This document shows positions 43,027-58,000 of a DNA stretch of 64,000 nucleotides, one piece after another. Position 1 is the first letter of the stretch; the number at the start of each line of letters is the position of its first letter. The position numbers were made by a program, and so were the translations under genes. The notes below the pieces were generated by a model. The model saw only the letters and a list, made by a program, of their open reading frames with translations, had not been told where the DNA came from and did not search any database. Source of the stretch: Craspedostauros australis (taxonomy: Eukaryota; Bacillariophyta; Bacillariophyceae; Mastogloiales; Achnanthaceae); assembly GCA_026770025.1 (NCBI GenBank), contig JAMXDE010000035.1:372001-436000 (forward strand), in the 5' to 3' direction.

Positions 43027-46000
43027 TAGTCAGCCGCATGCGGGCACAGTCCAGCCCGAACCGCAACGGACCCACCAATGCCGGAATCTCGAGATCGGAT
43101 GATTCGACCGGCCAACACCACCACCTGGGGCACCAGACCAACAACAAGCCAGCCACACAAATCAGGATTGCCACCCTCAACGCAGGCGGCATTCCACCAG
43201 ACAAAACCGACCCAAAAAATGATGATCTGTGGCAGACCATCAAGCAGCATCAAGTGGATGTACTCCTGCTGACAGAAGTGGGTATCAACTGGAGCAAGAC
43301 ACCCACAGATGCAACCTTGTGCCGCAGAGCAGAACAGCACCTGAAGATGACGAAAACGAACACAGCGCACTGTCAAACCCAGTCCAACAGCCCGAGACAA
43401 TGGGGAGGCACGGCGATTGTTGTGCATGGGAAGATAGCTGGCCGAGTACTCTCGCGCGACAGCGACCCTGAGAAATGCGGCAGATGGGCAAGCGTCCTTC
43501 TCCAAGGAAAGCATGGCATCAAAGTACGCACAGTCGCAGTGTACATTCCCACCAAATCCACACAGACCGCGGGAACAGTCTACAATCAACAAGCAGTCAG
43601 AGCTGCACAGAGACAATCCACGCTCGATCCCATCGACCTTCTCATTCAAGACCTGCGCACACAAATTGAACAATGGCGACACGCAGGAGAGTCCATCATC
43701 GTCGGCGGCGACGTCAACATGGACGTTCGGAGATCAAAGATCACAGACATGCTGACGGCCGCAGGGCTACACGAACACCATACCAACACAATCGACCGAC
43801 CCTACGCAACCATGATAAGAAACCGGAGCCAAGTTCCCATCGATGGCATCTGGACCACCAGCGACGTGAAGCCCAACCAGCTTGGAGCAACGGCGTACGG
43901 CTGCTGGGACCACCGGATGGTGTGGATGGACATCGGAGAAGGCAATCTCTTCGGGCCAACCAAACAACCCACCACACCATTCCGAGGACGCAGGCTCCAG
44001 ATGAGCCAACCATCCACAGTACGCAAGTACAAGGCGGAATACACGGCGCAGGCCAAGAAGCTCCAGCTGCTTCACCGAGCGCGCGAGCTGGACACTGCCA
44101 TAGGAGCGGGGCCAGTCACAGCATCCCAAGCGCAGCATCTAGAGAAATTGGACAACGACCGGATCACAGCGATGCTGCAAGCAGAAAGCAAGTGTAGGAG
44201 AGTGCGAGCAGGAAAGGTCCCATTCTCCCCGGTGCTGGCTAAGCTCCACTGGGAGCACAAGTTCTGGACCATCAGCATAAAACGCAGGAAGGGCCATCAC
44301 ATCAGTGGGAGAACCATTGACAAGGCCAAGCAGAAAGGAGGAGTGACAAAACTCACGCGCGACATGTCGGTGACGGAAATGCAGCATCACAGGAATGCGG
44401 CATGGAAGAAGTACAAACAAGAGAAGAAACACGCAGACACCCACCGACGAACGTTTCTGGCAGAAGACGAGGCAGACGAGAAGGAGTCAGGGCGAGACAC
44501 GGCCAAGTACAGAACACAGATCCTGCAACGGGAAGAAACAAAGGCGACGTACCGGCGCATCAAGTGGTCGCTGCAGGCTGAGGGATCTGACGCACAAGTC
44601 TCCATTGTGGTGGACGATGGACCCGGTGGAAGTGGCCGTCTGCTCACATCGGGAGAAGACGTCGCCAAGGCATGCTGCAACAACAATGTGGATAAGTACA
44701 GCCAAGCATGGCAAGCAGAGGTGTGCCAACAACCACTCAAACACACACTTGGGCGGTACGGTACCAGCACGGCAGCCACTGCTGTACTGCACGGAATCGT
44801 CCCAACACAAGTCAAAGCCAACACCAGAGACATTCTACAGGCGCTCCGCAATCCGCCAAACAGGACAGCATGGAAACCCCAACAACTACAGATCAGCACT
44901 GCCGACCACTCCCAGGGATGGGCTAGGATAAAGGAAAGCACATCCTCAGGACCATCCGGAGTGCACTTCGGTTGCTGGAAGGTCAACTCAACCGACGAAG
45001 AGCTGGCCACCATCGACGCCATCATGCGCGAAATCCCCTACCGCACCGGATACAGCTACAAGCGATGGCAGCAGTGCGTGGACATACAGCTCCGCAAGAA
45101 GCCTGGCAATCTCTCCGTAACCAAAACGAGGACCATCGGACTGATGGAAGGAGACTACAACATGAACAACCGGCTCCTGGGCAAGCAAGCGCGCGCCCAT
45201 GCTGAAGCCAACGGCACGATAGCGTCTGAACAGTACGGCAGCCGGAAGTCGCACACGGCCCCAGAGGTACTGCTCAACACAACGCTCATTGATGATATCC
45301 ACAGGATCACCGGCAATCACTACGCGGTGTGCTCGAACGACGCGAAAGGATGCTACGACAGGATCGCACACCCCATCTTCAGTCTTGCTCTACAACGACA
45401 GGGAGTGCCAGCCCCGCCCATTGTGAGTACACTCAGCACGATCCAGTCGATGACCCACAGAATCCGCACATCAGCAGGGACGTCGACGTCATCATACTCC
45501 GGCAGGCAACGCCGCAACTACCTGCAGGGATTAGTTCAAGGCCTGGGATCTGCCCCAACCGGATGGCTTCTTATCAGCTCTGCCATCATAGACAGTATGA
45601 GATCCCAAGGACACGGAGTGCAAGTGCACAACCCGATCACGAACGAGCAGCACACGGTGGTGGGCACGGCCTATGTCGACGACGCCAACATCATGCACAG
45701 CTTACCTCCCGTGCACCCCAACGAACAAGTTGCCATATTCCAAGCAGCAGTGCGCAGCTGGGACGAACTCCTCACAGCCACCGGAGGTGCGTTGGAGCCG
45801 TCCAAAAGCTTCTGGCAACTGATGCGATTCAAATGGAGCCGCACCAAATGGGTCTATGATCTCACTACGCCCAGCCGGGGCATCAACATGAGCACGCCCA
45901 CGGGCGGCAGGGCAGAGCTAACCATCACCAGCCCGAGATCTGCATCTAAGTATCTAGGGATGGTTTCGAGGCGCGATGGCAGGCAGACAGAGCACGCGGA

Positions 46001-49000
46001 ATACCTGATGCAGAAGTCGAGGGCCTGGGCGGAAAGGATACGGACGTCGCGAATCCAACGACAGGATGTCGAAATCGCTGCCAAGGCAGTCCTATGGCCG
46101 GCGCTCTCGTACTCCGCCCCTGCCACGACAATGTCCCGGTCGCAATGGGAGCGCGTGATGAGTGCGGCTCTCACAACAGCGCTGCCGTCAATGGGCATCG
46201 CCCGAACCATTGCTAGGGACTACGTCTTCGGGCATGTGGATGTCATGGGGTTCGGAATGCAACACTTGTACTACGGCCAAGTGGTAGCGCACCTGTCCAT
46301 GATCATGAAGCACTTCGAACAGCCAACGGCGACAGGACGACTGCTCCGCGCGTCTTTGCGTCACCTCGAACTATGGACTGGTCTCCCAGGCGCACTCCAG
46401 CAAACGGAGCATGAATGGAGGGCGTGGACCAGCCCAACGTGGTGGCAGAACACATTCCAGTCTGCAGCCGACATCGGCATCACCATGACCGACCTCGACC
46501 ATCCCAATTCGCTGCCGCGGGAAGGAGACGACACAGTCATGAATCTGGCGATCAGCGCCGGTGTGCACAGAAACACTCTCGCCTTGGCCAATGTGGCTAG
46601 ACTGCATCTGAGAGTGCTGTGGCTGTCAGACATCGCAACAGCTCAGGGCGACCGAATCCGGTCTCAGATCCTACAGCGCATCCGACTACCAGCTGGCCGG
46701 ATTTGCTGGCCGAAGGTAGGGACAGTCTCCAAGAAGGCGTGGGAAGCGTGGGACCAAGTGTTGACGGCGCTTGCGGCGACTGACCGCCCCGGGTGGCACA
46801 TACGACGACGGCTTGGACCATGGCGCACTGTCCCGCCAAGGCGTGAGTCTATGCGACCCGACGGATCGGTGTCCACGCCAGGCCTGCCCGCAATGCCCAG
46901 CAGCTCTCCCACAACACCGGTCGAGGTGATTGACCGAGCGCCCCGACGATCTGGAATGGCCATCACGTCCCGAGGACGCATCGCGCGGCAGCTGCTTCCC
47001 ACCACGCTGAGAGCATGGATGCACCAGAAGGGACCGGCTGCAGTGCGAATTCTCGCGGATGTGCACGTCCTCGGAGAGATACACTCGATTGTGCGATCCA
47101 TAACAGAGGGTACGTGCTCCGCGTGCAGCGATGCTTCAGCCAAACACAACCACGGATCGGCAGCTGCGGTCATCCAGCGCGACCCCAACGACAACCGGCA
47201 CCAGATGCTTGCGATGTCAGCCGTGCCAGAGGGATCGCACCCCACCGACTCCAACCGTGCTGAGCTCGCTGGAGTGCTAATGTCAGTGTGGATGATCACG
47301 TCGGTGGCTGAATGGGCAAGCATACGCGGGCAAGCCACCATCGCTTGCGACAACAACCGGGCGCTGCGAGCTGTGGACCCAACGCAATGGCCAGACCCCA
47401 ACAAGCCTGTTGGCAAGTTCCGCTCACGGTAACCTACGATCGTGGAAGATGGTGTTGGTTGATAGTCGTTTGTTTGCTATTTCATTACGTTGGCACTCCG
47501 ATACTCTCGGTGTCCGTTCGTTCTCTTGCCCGATGCTCTCGGCGCTTCAATCTGTTTCGTAGATTCGGTCTCCGACTATGAGTCGGTACGCGAGATCCTC
47601 TCTCTCTCGTTCCTTTCTGTATTCTCTCTCTCTCTCAACATCGTGTGCTCATGCTACACGATACTCCGTGTTCGATGCTTGCTCCGCATCCGAAACTCCG
47701 TTCATTCAGTACTGGCTTCTACTCCATGAGTACTTACCATTTGAAGTTCACCTTCAGTATCCATGATCTTCATGGGTCATCGTATCTTCGCCTCCTGCTC
47801 TGACTTGGAGACAGCTGTCGACGTGGTGACATGTTGACATCCTGTTGACGTCAGTAGGCGTCCTTCTGCTCTCCAGATGTCACGTTCCATTGGTGATGCA
47901 GTAGTCTGTCAGATGATATCGTCATCTGAGGTTTAGTTGGGAAGTACCTCGAGATTCTCTTGGTACCATTGATGGATGGACGGATGATCTTCTGATTCTC
48001 TCAGAAATCGTTATTTGCAAATTTCCTCCAGAAATCTTGCCCCTTTTTGTGTGTTCCATTTCCCCTGTAATTCTGACGAATCACAGTATACTATCGACAC
48101 GAGTATAGTTATACCGTCCAAGTGCGTATGAGAGAATAGCGGGTGAACGATGCACATATACACGTACATCTTGACATATACTCACATGTACATCTCGACA
48201 CCCTTCCTGTGTGCATTCGGTCATTCGAATGTTCTCGATGTGTCAAGGTACGACTTCTCATGTTCACGTTGTAAGTCGGCCTTGATGTTCTTGGTGAATC
48301 CGTCGCTTGTGTTCTGCTCGGATTTGACGAAAATGATTTCGATGGTTTTGTTGATTACCATATTCCTCACGTAGTGATGGCGCACGTCGATGTGCCGCGA
48401 TCGTTGGGATGTTGATGGATTCTTGGCGATGAAGATCGCCCCGATGTTGTCCACGCGGACCTTGATCGGTGTCTTCACTGGGACGCCCACACTTTCGAGT
48501 AGCTGCACAACGAAGAAGATCTCCTTTGCCGCTTCGGAAAGGGCAACGTATTCTGCTTCGGATGAGCTGAGTGTGACGGCCTTCTGTGCCTTGGATCGCC
48601 AAAGGATTGGTACCTTGCACAGGTATAGGATGAATCCCCCTACGCTGATTCTTGTGTTCTTGTCTCCTGCATATTCGCTATCGCAGAAGAGTTCCATGTC
48701 CCAGCCGTCGTCATCTGGACGCGCTGGATGGATCTTCAATCCATAGTCCTTTGTATCGATCACATACTTAATGATCCGATACATCTCCTTCATTGCGGCC
48801 TTGGTGGGCCCGATCAATACCTTGGAGAGTTCCCTCACAGGGTTCGCGATGTCTGGTCGCGAGTGCTTGATGAGGAAGAGTAGCATACCGACGCCTCGGC
48901 GGTATTCGGCATGTTCTTCCGGTCCGACCTTCTGTAGTCCGTTATCTTCGGATGGTCGTACGATGATTTGACCCGGGGTTCCCGGTGTCCCATAACGTTG

Positions 49001-52000
49001 CATCTTCTCAACCTTGGCTCCGAATTCTTCGATGAGGTGTCGGATGAGATGTGGTTGACGCAATGTCGCTCTAGTCTTGTCATGGTTCAATTCGATGTTG
49101 CAGCTGAGGTAGTCTCCGAGTCCGCGCTCGATTGTCACCTTGAATTTGCTGCCTTGGATGTCCTTCAGGAATGTCTCTAGTGCCTTGGAGTCTCCGCAAC
49201 AGAAGCAATCGTCCACGTAGATGGCCACGATCATGCTTCCTTCGTTCGTCTTCCTGTAGAACAGGCACGGGTCTGCTGCGCTCTGTTCGAAGTTGATATT
49301 CTTGAGGGTCGATACCAACATCTTGAACCATTGCCTGGCGCTCTGCACAAGTCCGTAGATTGGCTTGTGTAGGGTCAGGGCTTCGTCTGGTTGATGATCC
49401 ATCCCATTGGGACAGTTCATGTAGATCTCCTCGTCGAGGTCTCCATGTAGGAATGCCGTTACGACATCGACGAGTGCGCAGTCCATCTTCTTGATTAGCA
49501 TGATCACCATCATGACCCGATAGGTCACGTCATGGATGACGGGTGAGTAATGCTCTTGGAAGTCTACTCCTGCGACTTGTGAATAGCCACATGCAACGAG
49601 CCGCGCTCGATGTGTGCCGTCACGTTTCAGCTTGAAGACCCATTTGCACTTGCAACATCTGCGGCCGCGTGGGATGGCGTCTCGTTTGATCTTACTGTAT
49701 ACCTTGCGTGTATCCATGGAGTCGAACTCTTTCTTGATGGCTGCTCGATATCCCTTCCGATGGATAGGATCTGGGTGATTGAAGGCTCCATCGAATGTTG
49801 TAGGTTCGATGTGCTTCTCTGGTTCCTTATTCTCGTCCTGCATCGACAGTCCGATGTCGATCGCTGGTTTCTCGGTGACGATTGCATTCATTCCGTATAG
49901 TCCTGTTGTGCTATAGTGAGTGATCTCGATCTCTTCATCTTCGTTTTCGATTTCTTCGTCATCTGTAGTTTCGTTGTTGGAATCGTCGATCATCTCGTCG
50001 CTGAGTTCGTCACTCGCCTCACTGGATGATGGATCGCTCTCATAGCCTTCTTCCTTTCGACCTCGTTCGTTGAAGTCTGCGAGCTCACGCAGAGCTCTGG
50101 GAATACTCTTCCCTGCAGTTGACTTGGGATTAGCTTCTCCCTTCCTGCCTCGTGCTTCGTGACGTCGGATCCTCTCCTTTCTAGCTATGTCACGCTTGTT
50201 TGGTTTGCTTGGTGGAGATCTAGATGGTGTGTCATATGTAGACCTTGCTGGTGTGTTCGGAGGAGTGACACCTGTCTCGTCATCGGCTTCGTCGCCGGAG
50301 GGTAGGATTTCGTCATCCTCATGATTGGATTCGTTCCGATCTTCCTCGTCATTCTGGATTAGTTGAGTCACTACTCCGTCGTCCTCATTATCCTCGTCAT
50401 CACTGTCTGATAGGATGTAGTACCTGTTGCTGTCAGCGAAAGATACTCTCTTCGCTTCCGATGTTTGACGCGTTGCCGTCCTTGGCGTTGCTCCCTTTCG
50501 TCCGATGGTTGTGAAGCCGTCTGCGTCCGTTGTTCCTGTTTCGTTGGATATGTTCGGTGCTGGTGCCCAACCACGGAACTGTCCGTATGATTGGTTGAGC
50601 CACTTGATGTCCCGTGAACAGATGAGTGACTTGGTCGATGGTCTATACATGTTGTAGACTCCTGATGCATGTTGGTGTGCATATCCGATGAACACCATCT
50701 CTTCTCCTCTGTTCTTGAGTTTGGCGGTGATCCCGCCGTAGGTAGTCTTCACAACACCCACCTCTCCAAATGTGCGGAGCGCGTCCGCATATGGTGGATC
50801 GTTGCCGAAGAATTGTCGATGTGGTGACTCCTTCTGGTTCTTCGCTACGGTGATATTGGCGATAGCAGTGGCAGTGCTAGCAGCTGCTGCCCACAGGCCA
50901 TGCCTATACTCTTCGTCGAGCTGTGCTCCGTTGAGCATGGAGCGAATCTTGGTGTAGAGGTACGCGAACTTGCGTTCCACTCTACCGTTCTGTTGCGGCG
51001 TGTTCGATGCCGTGTATTCGAATTTCACGTTGAGTCCTGCATCGATGAGAATATCCTCCGTGGATTTGTTCTCTCCGCTGTTGTCACCTCGGAAGATGAT
51101 CTGTTGGTCACCAGTCTGTGACTTGATCGTCTGGATGAATCGTTTGATGTATCCTGGTTGATCACTCTTGTTCTTGAGGAAGAAACTCCAGCAGTGATCA
51201 GTGTAGTCGTCCACGATCAGGGTCCAGTAGCGTTTATCTCCGAAGCTTATGTGTTTAGTATAACTAATGTCAATGAAGAACCGTTCGCCGCGGCGAGTAG
51301 CTCTTGGAATAGTTGCCTTCGGAATATTCTTCACTCTTGCGTTCGCGACCGCGCAGTCACGACACACCGGCATCTCGCCGATGATTTTCCATCCGTACTG
51401 AGCGGCCGTCCGCTTCATGGTCTCGAGTGGCGCGTGGCCGAGCATTCGGTGCAGGTTCACCGCGCTGATCTCCTTGGATGGATTCTTGACGATAGCTGTG
51501 CAAGCTTTGTCGTCGTCTGTTGGCATGATGGGATGCATCTGCACTCCCGTGATGAATCCGTTGGATGTGGGGAAGACTCGATCGAACACGATCTTCATTC
51601 CGGATCCGTTGATGATGTCCATCAGAATGCCATTGTTACCAAGTTGGTAACCGTTGTACAGAGCCTTGTTCGTGGAGAAAAGGTTCACCGCCATTTTCGG
51701 TGTGTACTTCACGTCATCGAGCCGGATGATGTGGCCAGTGTTGTTTCGCTGTTTGACTTTCAAGCGAATGGATCCCATCTTGGGAGAATCCAGCTTCGTG
51801 CTGTCTCCCACTTGGACGAAGGACTTGATGTGCCGCACGTTGAAGAGAGCGGCGTCTGAATTGACGATGTGACACGAAGCTCCGCTGTCGGCGAGCCAGG
51901 TGTCCTTGTTGACCTTGTCCTTGTACTTGGTGCTCAGCTCGTGGAGTTGCTCCACAGCTGCCGCAGCTATCTCGTCGTTGAAGCTGCCGTCATCATCGTC

Positions 52001-55000
52001 TTCGTGGACTCCATCTTCGTTGTATGGAGGATGATGATCTCCGTCATCCATGTCATCGGGTAGTTGCGCGTAGTCCGATGGAATCGTACTGTTCCGATGA
52101 GATCCTGTGGCTGGATCGTATGGATGGACCCGTGGTCGTTCGCGTAAGAGTACGCGCATACATCCCCCAAGGATGTAATGAAGATCCGTCTCTGGGATTG
52201 TCTCTGTCTCGGCTGCTTCCAGTATGCGATTGATCACAACTGAATTGGCGAGAATCTCTTCAATCGATCTGAAGTTCTCGGATAGGATGGATCCCATCAT
52301 GTTGACCCATATCGGTCTGAGTACTCCTCGTTCGATTCCTGGGAACAGGCTCACTCCTGCTTCCATCATTGCATCGAAGATGAGTTGCTTCTGGATCACC
52401 AATGCTGTTTCTGTTGCATATGGGATGGTGTCATGGCGATGGAGGTAGTTGGACCTGTTGGGATCCTCGATTGGTGGGAAGTCGATATTCCCTGGGTACA
52501 CGACACGCTCGTTTGGATTGAAGCTGTCGTCTGGATGATTGCCGTCCTCGGATTCGTCGCTGTCATCCTCGTCGAAGATGCCCGATCTGTTGTTCCCCGC
52601 CGCTGGAGGAGGAGGCGCCGCGCCGCGGTCCGCCTCATTGTCTTCGTCTGCGCCGTCCTCGTCGGCGTCGTCGTCATCGCTCATGGCCTCTTCGATGTCG
52701 CTATCGTTGGCCTCGTCGTCCATCTCAGCTTCGTCGCCGTATGAACCGATCAGGTCGTGCGCGTTGAAGCAGCATTCGTAGCTCACTTCGCGTCTTGGAT
52801 CCACCTCGTGGATGATTGGCTCCTCGCTGAGCCACTCCGGGATGATCTCATCATCCTGTACTTCGTCGTCACTCCCGACGTATTCGAAGTTATCGAAGAA
52901 GGAGTCTTCGATGTAGTCGTCGGACACCAACATGCAGAGCGGCATGTCCTTCGCAGAGAGTACCATCTCGTGCCCGCTCTTGTCGTGTCCTTCCGTAGCC
53001 GCGTTGGCTTGTTCGTTGTTCTTCTTCTCGTTGAACTTCTTCTTTCGACACTCCGCCTCGCGGTGTCCGAAGATGCCGCAGTAGTTGCACTTGCCCTTGA
53101 AGCCGCTTCCCTTGTTGCGCTTTCCGTTCATCTTGTTGTTGTTGTTGTTGTTTTTCTTGTTGTTCGGTTTCTTGCGTTCTGGGCAATCGGCGGATCTATG
53201 ACCATACACGCCACAGTTGTGACAAGTACCCTTGAAGTTACCGGTGCTTGTGAAGCCGGTGTCGTTGCTCTTCGTGTTACTGTCTTGGAAGTCGTCGACG
53301 TATGCTTTGCCTCCTCTGTGGGTAGCGTATGCAGTACGGAGTACTCCTCTGATCGCGTTGATGGTAACCAGTTCCGGATTGAACGTGAGTTGGTGTTGGA
53401 AGTTCACGACGTGGGTTTTGTATTCCACGCTCACCGTGCTGAGAATCTGCATGATCATTTCCTCGTCTGTGATCTCGTACTTGACATCGTGGAGACGCGA
53501 TCGTAGACTCTCGAGTTGTGTGATGTAGATGTCGGGGTCCGTGTCTCTCTTCATCTTTTCGTTGTTGAATTGGCGCTTGAGTTTGATCTTCGTCACCGCG
53601 TCGGATGGTCGGAACTTCTCCGCGAGAACGTTCCACGCTCCGTGTGCGTCTCCTTCGGGGTAGTCGACGGAGATGCATTGGTTGATGTATTGGATGGCTT
53701 GCTTGCCCTTTCCTTTCTCTGCATCCATCATGAGGATCAGATCGCTGAAGCAATCGCATCCCAACTCGTAGATCTCCTCCATCGCTTCCTTGTCTTCATC
53801 GGCGGCTGCCGCGATCTCGCTCACTGTTGGCACCTTGGTCTTGCCCAACATCACGTCTCTCGTCTTCTGTGCACGAGCGTATGCCTTCGCTTGGGACTCC
53901 CATGCGCTGTAGTCTTCCTGTTCACCGCTGAACATCGGCGCCTTGATGCGTCGCTTGTTCACGTTGGCTGATGTCGCCATGTTGATTCGTTGTTTCGTCG
54001 TTGGTGCGCTCGCGCCCTTGATTTCCGTCTGTTTCTGTGTTGTCGATTCTTCGATTTTCGCCTGTTGTTGCGCGGAGATTGTTTTCGTCACAAATTCTCC
54101 TCCTGGTGGTGTCTCACTTTTCCCACCCTGTTTGGCTGTGCGAATGCTCTTCGTCACACCAGTCTCCTCTTGCTTGATCGCCTTGAGAATCCTCTTCTCC
54201 TCGCGATGTAGTCTTGCAGACCGTTCTTCTTCGGTCTCGTCGATCGCGCTTGCGTCTGCGCTTGATAGGATAGTAGCCGCGGCTGCTTCCTTCTCTTGTC
54301 GTGGTGGAGTCTCACTCGCACCTTCTTCTCTCTTGATAGCCGGATTGGACAGAGGGATGTCTTTCAGTTCCTCTTCCTCGCTCATTCAGCCTGTCGCTCT
54401 TGAATGATGTTCGTCTTCCTCGCACGATACGATTCGCGGGCTCGCCCTGATCTATCGTTTATAAACGTGTTGGCAAGTTCCGCTCACGGTAACCTACGAT
54501 CGTGGAAGATGGTGTTGGTTGATAGTCGTTTGTTTGCTATTTCATTACGTTGGCACTCCGATACTCTCGGTGTCCGTTCGTTCTCTTGCCCGATGCTCTC
54601 GGCGCTTCAATCTGTTTCGTAGATTCGGTCTCCGACTATGAGTCGGTACGCGAGATCCTCTCTCTCTCGTTCCTTTCTGTATTCTCTCTCTCTCTCAACA
54701 TCGTGTGCTCATGCTACACGATACTCCGTGTTCGATGCTTGCTCCGCATCCGAAACTCCGTTCATTCAGTACTGGCTTCTACTCCATGAGTACTTACCAT
54801 TTGAAGTTCACCTTCAGTATCCATGATCTTCATGGGTCATCGTATCTTCGCCTCCTGCTCTGACTTGGAGACAGCTGTCGACGTGGTGACATGTTGACAT
54901 CCTGTTGACGTCAGTAGGCGTCCTTCTGCTCTCCAGATGTCACGTTCCATTGGTGATGCAGTAGTCTGTCAGATGATATCGTCATCTGAGGTTTAGTTGG

Positions 55001-58000
55001 GAAGTACCTCGAGATTCTCTTGGTACCATTGATGGATGGACGGATGATCTTCTGATTCTCTCAGAAATCGTTATTTGCAAATTTCCTCCAGAAATCTTGC
55101 CCCTTTTTGTGTGTTCCATTTCCCCTGTAATTCTGACGAATCACAGCATACTATCGACACGAGTATAGTTATACCGTCCAAGTGCGTATGAGAGAATAGC
55201 GGGTGAACGATGCACATATACACGTACATCTTGACATATACTCACATGTACATCTCGACACAAGCCGGACTATGATCTGTGGTCTGAGCTGGTCAGGTGC
55301 CTGCGCAGGTCGCCTGTCACGTTCCGACAGCAGGAGGTTCAAGGTCACGCCGACGGCGATGGACGCCAGCTCACCAACTGGGAGGTCATGAACGTGCAGG
55401 CTGATGATCTCGCAGGGCAGTGCTGGAACAGCATATCCTTGGGACCCGGATGGAACACAACACGAATGGTAGTGCCAACTGCAGGCTGGAGCCTCCACAC
55501 AGTATGCGGGCCGGTGACAGACCTGGGCTATTGGACAGTATCGCAGGCAACCAACCCAGCTAGCGTCAAGACAAAGTGGTGCGCACGATGGGGCAAGGCC
55601 GCGCCCGCTGAAGTGAGCTGGGAACCTATGAAAACCACCTCCAGGAAATGGAGAGGCGGCAAACGCCGAACCATATGTCGAGATGTACATGTGAGTATAT
55701 ATCAAGATGTACGTGTATATGTGCATCGTTCACCCGCTATTCTCTCATACGCACTTGGACGGTATAACTATACTCGTGTCGATAGTATGCTGTGATTCGT
55801 CAGAATTACAGGGGAAATGGAACACACAAAAAGGGGCAAGATTTCTGGAGGAAATTTGCAAATAACGATTTCTGGAAGAATCAGAAAATCGTCCGTCCAT
55901 GCATCAATGGTACCAAGAGAATCTCGAGGTACTTCCCAACTAAACCTCAGATGACGATATCATCTGACAGACTACTGCATCACCAATGGAACGTGACATC
56001 TGGAGAGCAGAAGGACGCCTACTGACGTCGACAGGATGTCAACATGTCACCACGTCGACAGCTGTCTCCAAGTCAGAGCAGGAGGCGAAGATACGATGAC
56101 CCATGAAGATCATGGATACTGAAGGTGAACTTCAAATGGTAAGTACTCATGGAGTAGAAGCCAGTACTGAATGAACAGAGTGTCGAATGCGGAGTACGCA
56201 TCGAACACGAAGCATCGTGTAGCACGAGCACACGATGTTGAGAGAGAGAGAGAGAATACAGAGAGGAGCGAGAGAGGATCTCGCGTACCGACTCATAGTC
56301 GGAGACCGAATCTACGAAACAGATTGAAGCGCCGAGAGCATCGGGCAAGAGAACGAACGGACACCGAGAGTATCGGAGTGCCAACGTAATGAAATAGCAA
56401 ACAAACGACTATCAACCAACACCATCTTCCACGATCGTAGGTTACCGTGAGCGGAACTTGCCAACACGTTTATAAACGATAGATCAGGGCGAGCCCGCGA
56501 ATCGTATCGTGCGAGGAAGACGAACATCATTCAAGAGCAGCAGGCTGAATGAGCGAGGAAGAGGAACTGAAAGACATCCCTCTGTCCAATCCGGCTATCA
56601 AGAGAGAAGAAGGTGCGAGTAAGACTCCACCACGACAAGAGAAGGAAGCAGCCGCGGCTACTATCCTATCAAGCGCAGACGCAAGCGCGATCGACGAGAC
56701 CGAAGAAGAACGGTCTGCAAGACTACATCGTAAGGAGAAGAGGATTCTCAAGGCGATCAAGCAAGAGGAGACTGGTGTGACGAAGAGCATTCGCACAGCC
56801 AAACAGGGTGGGAAAAGTGAGACACCACCAGGAGGAGAATTTGTGACGAAAACAATCTCCGCGCAACAACAGGCGAAAATCGAAGAATCGACAACACAGA
56901 AACAGACGGAAATCAAGGGCGCGAGCGCACCAACGACGAAACAACGAATCAACATGGCGACATCAGCCAACGTGAACAAGCGACGCATCAAGGCGCCGAT
57001 GTTCAGCGGTGAACAGGAAGACTACAGCGCATGGGAGTCCCAAGCGAAGGCATACGCTCGTGCACAGAAGACGAGAGACGTGATGTTGGGCAAGACCAAG
57101 GTGCCAACAGTGAGCGAGATCGCGGCAGCCGCCGATGAAGACAAGGAAGCGATGGAGGAGATCTACGAGTTGGGATGCGATTGCTTCAGCGATCTGATCC
57201 TCATGATGGATGCAGAGAAAGGAAAGGGCAAGCAAGCCATCCAATACATCAACCAATGCATCTCCGTCGACTACCCCGAAGGAGACGCACACGGAGCGTG
57301 GAACGTTCTCGCGGAGAAGTTCCGACCATCCGACGCGGTGACGAAGATCAAACTCAAGCGCCAATTCAACAACGAAAAGATGAAGAGAGACACGGACCCC
57401 GACATCTACATCACACAACTCGAGAGTCTACGATCGCGTCTCCACGATGTCAAGTACGAGATCACAGACGAGGAAATGATCATGCAGATTCTCAGCACGG
57501 TGAGCGTGGAATACAAAACCCACGTCGTGAACTTCCAACACCAACTCACGTTCAATCCGGAACTGGTTACCATCAACGCGATCAGAGGAGTACTCCGTAC
57601 TGCATACGCTACCCACAGAGGAGGCAAAGCATACGTCGACGACTTCCAAGACAGTAACACGAAGAGCAACGACACCGGCTTCACAAGCACCGGTAACTTC
57701 AAGGGTACTTGTCACAACTGTGGCGTGTATGGCCATAGATCCGCCGATTGCCCAGAACGCAAGAAACCGAACAACAAGAAAAACAACAACAACAACAACA
57801 AGATGAACGGAAAGCGCAACAAGGGAAGCGGCTTCAAGGGCAAGTGCAACTACTGCGGCATCTTCGGACACCGCGAGGCGGAGTGCCGAAAGAAGAAGTT
57901 CAACGAGAAGAAGAACAACGAACAAGCCAACGCGGCTACGGAAGGACACGACAAGAGCGGGCACGAGATGGTACTCTCTGCAAAGGACATGCCGCTCTGC

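Larger units (their letters stand above)
47408..55260 (-). mobile_element. Copia element A2, looks whole
   Basis: 7853 bp, minus strand, inserted in LINE ORF2 with the 6-bp duplication CAAGCC (47402-47407 and 55261-55266). The LTRs differ by one base that I could see, and the polyprotein appears the same as in A1. Very recent. Confidence 0.95.
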
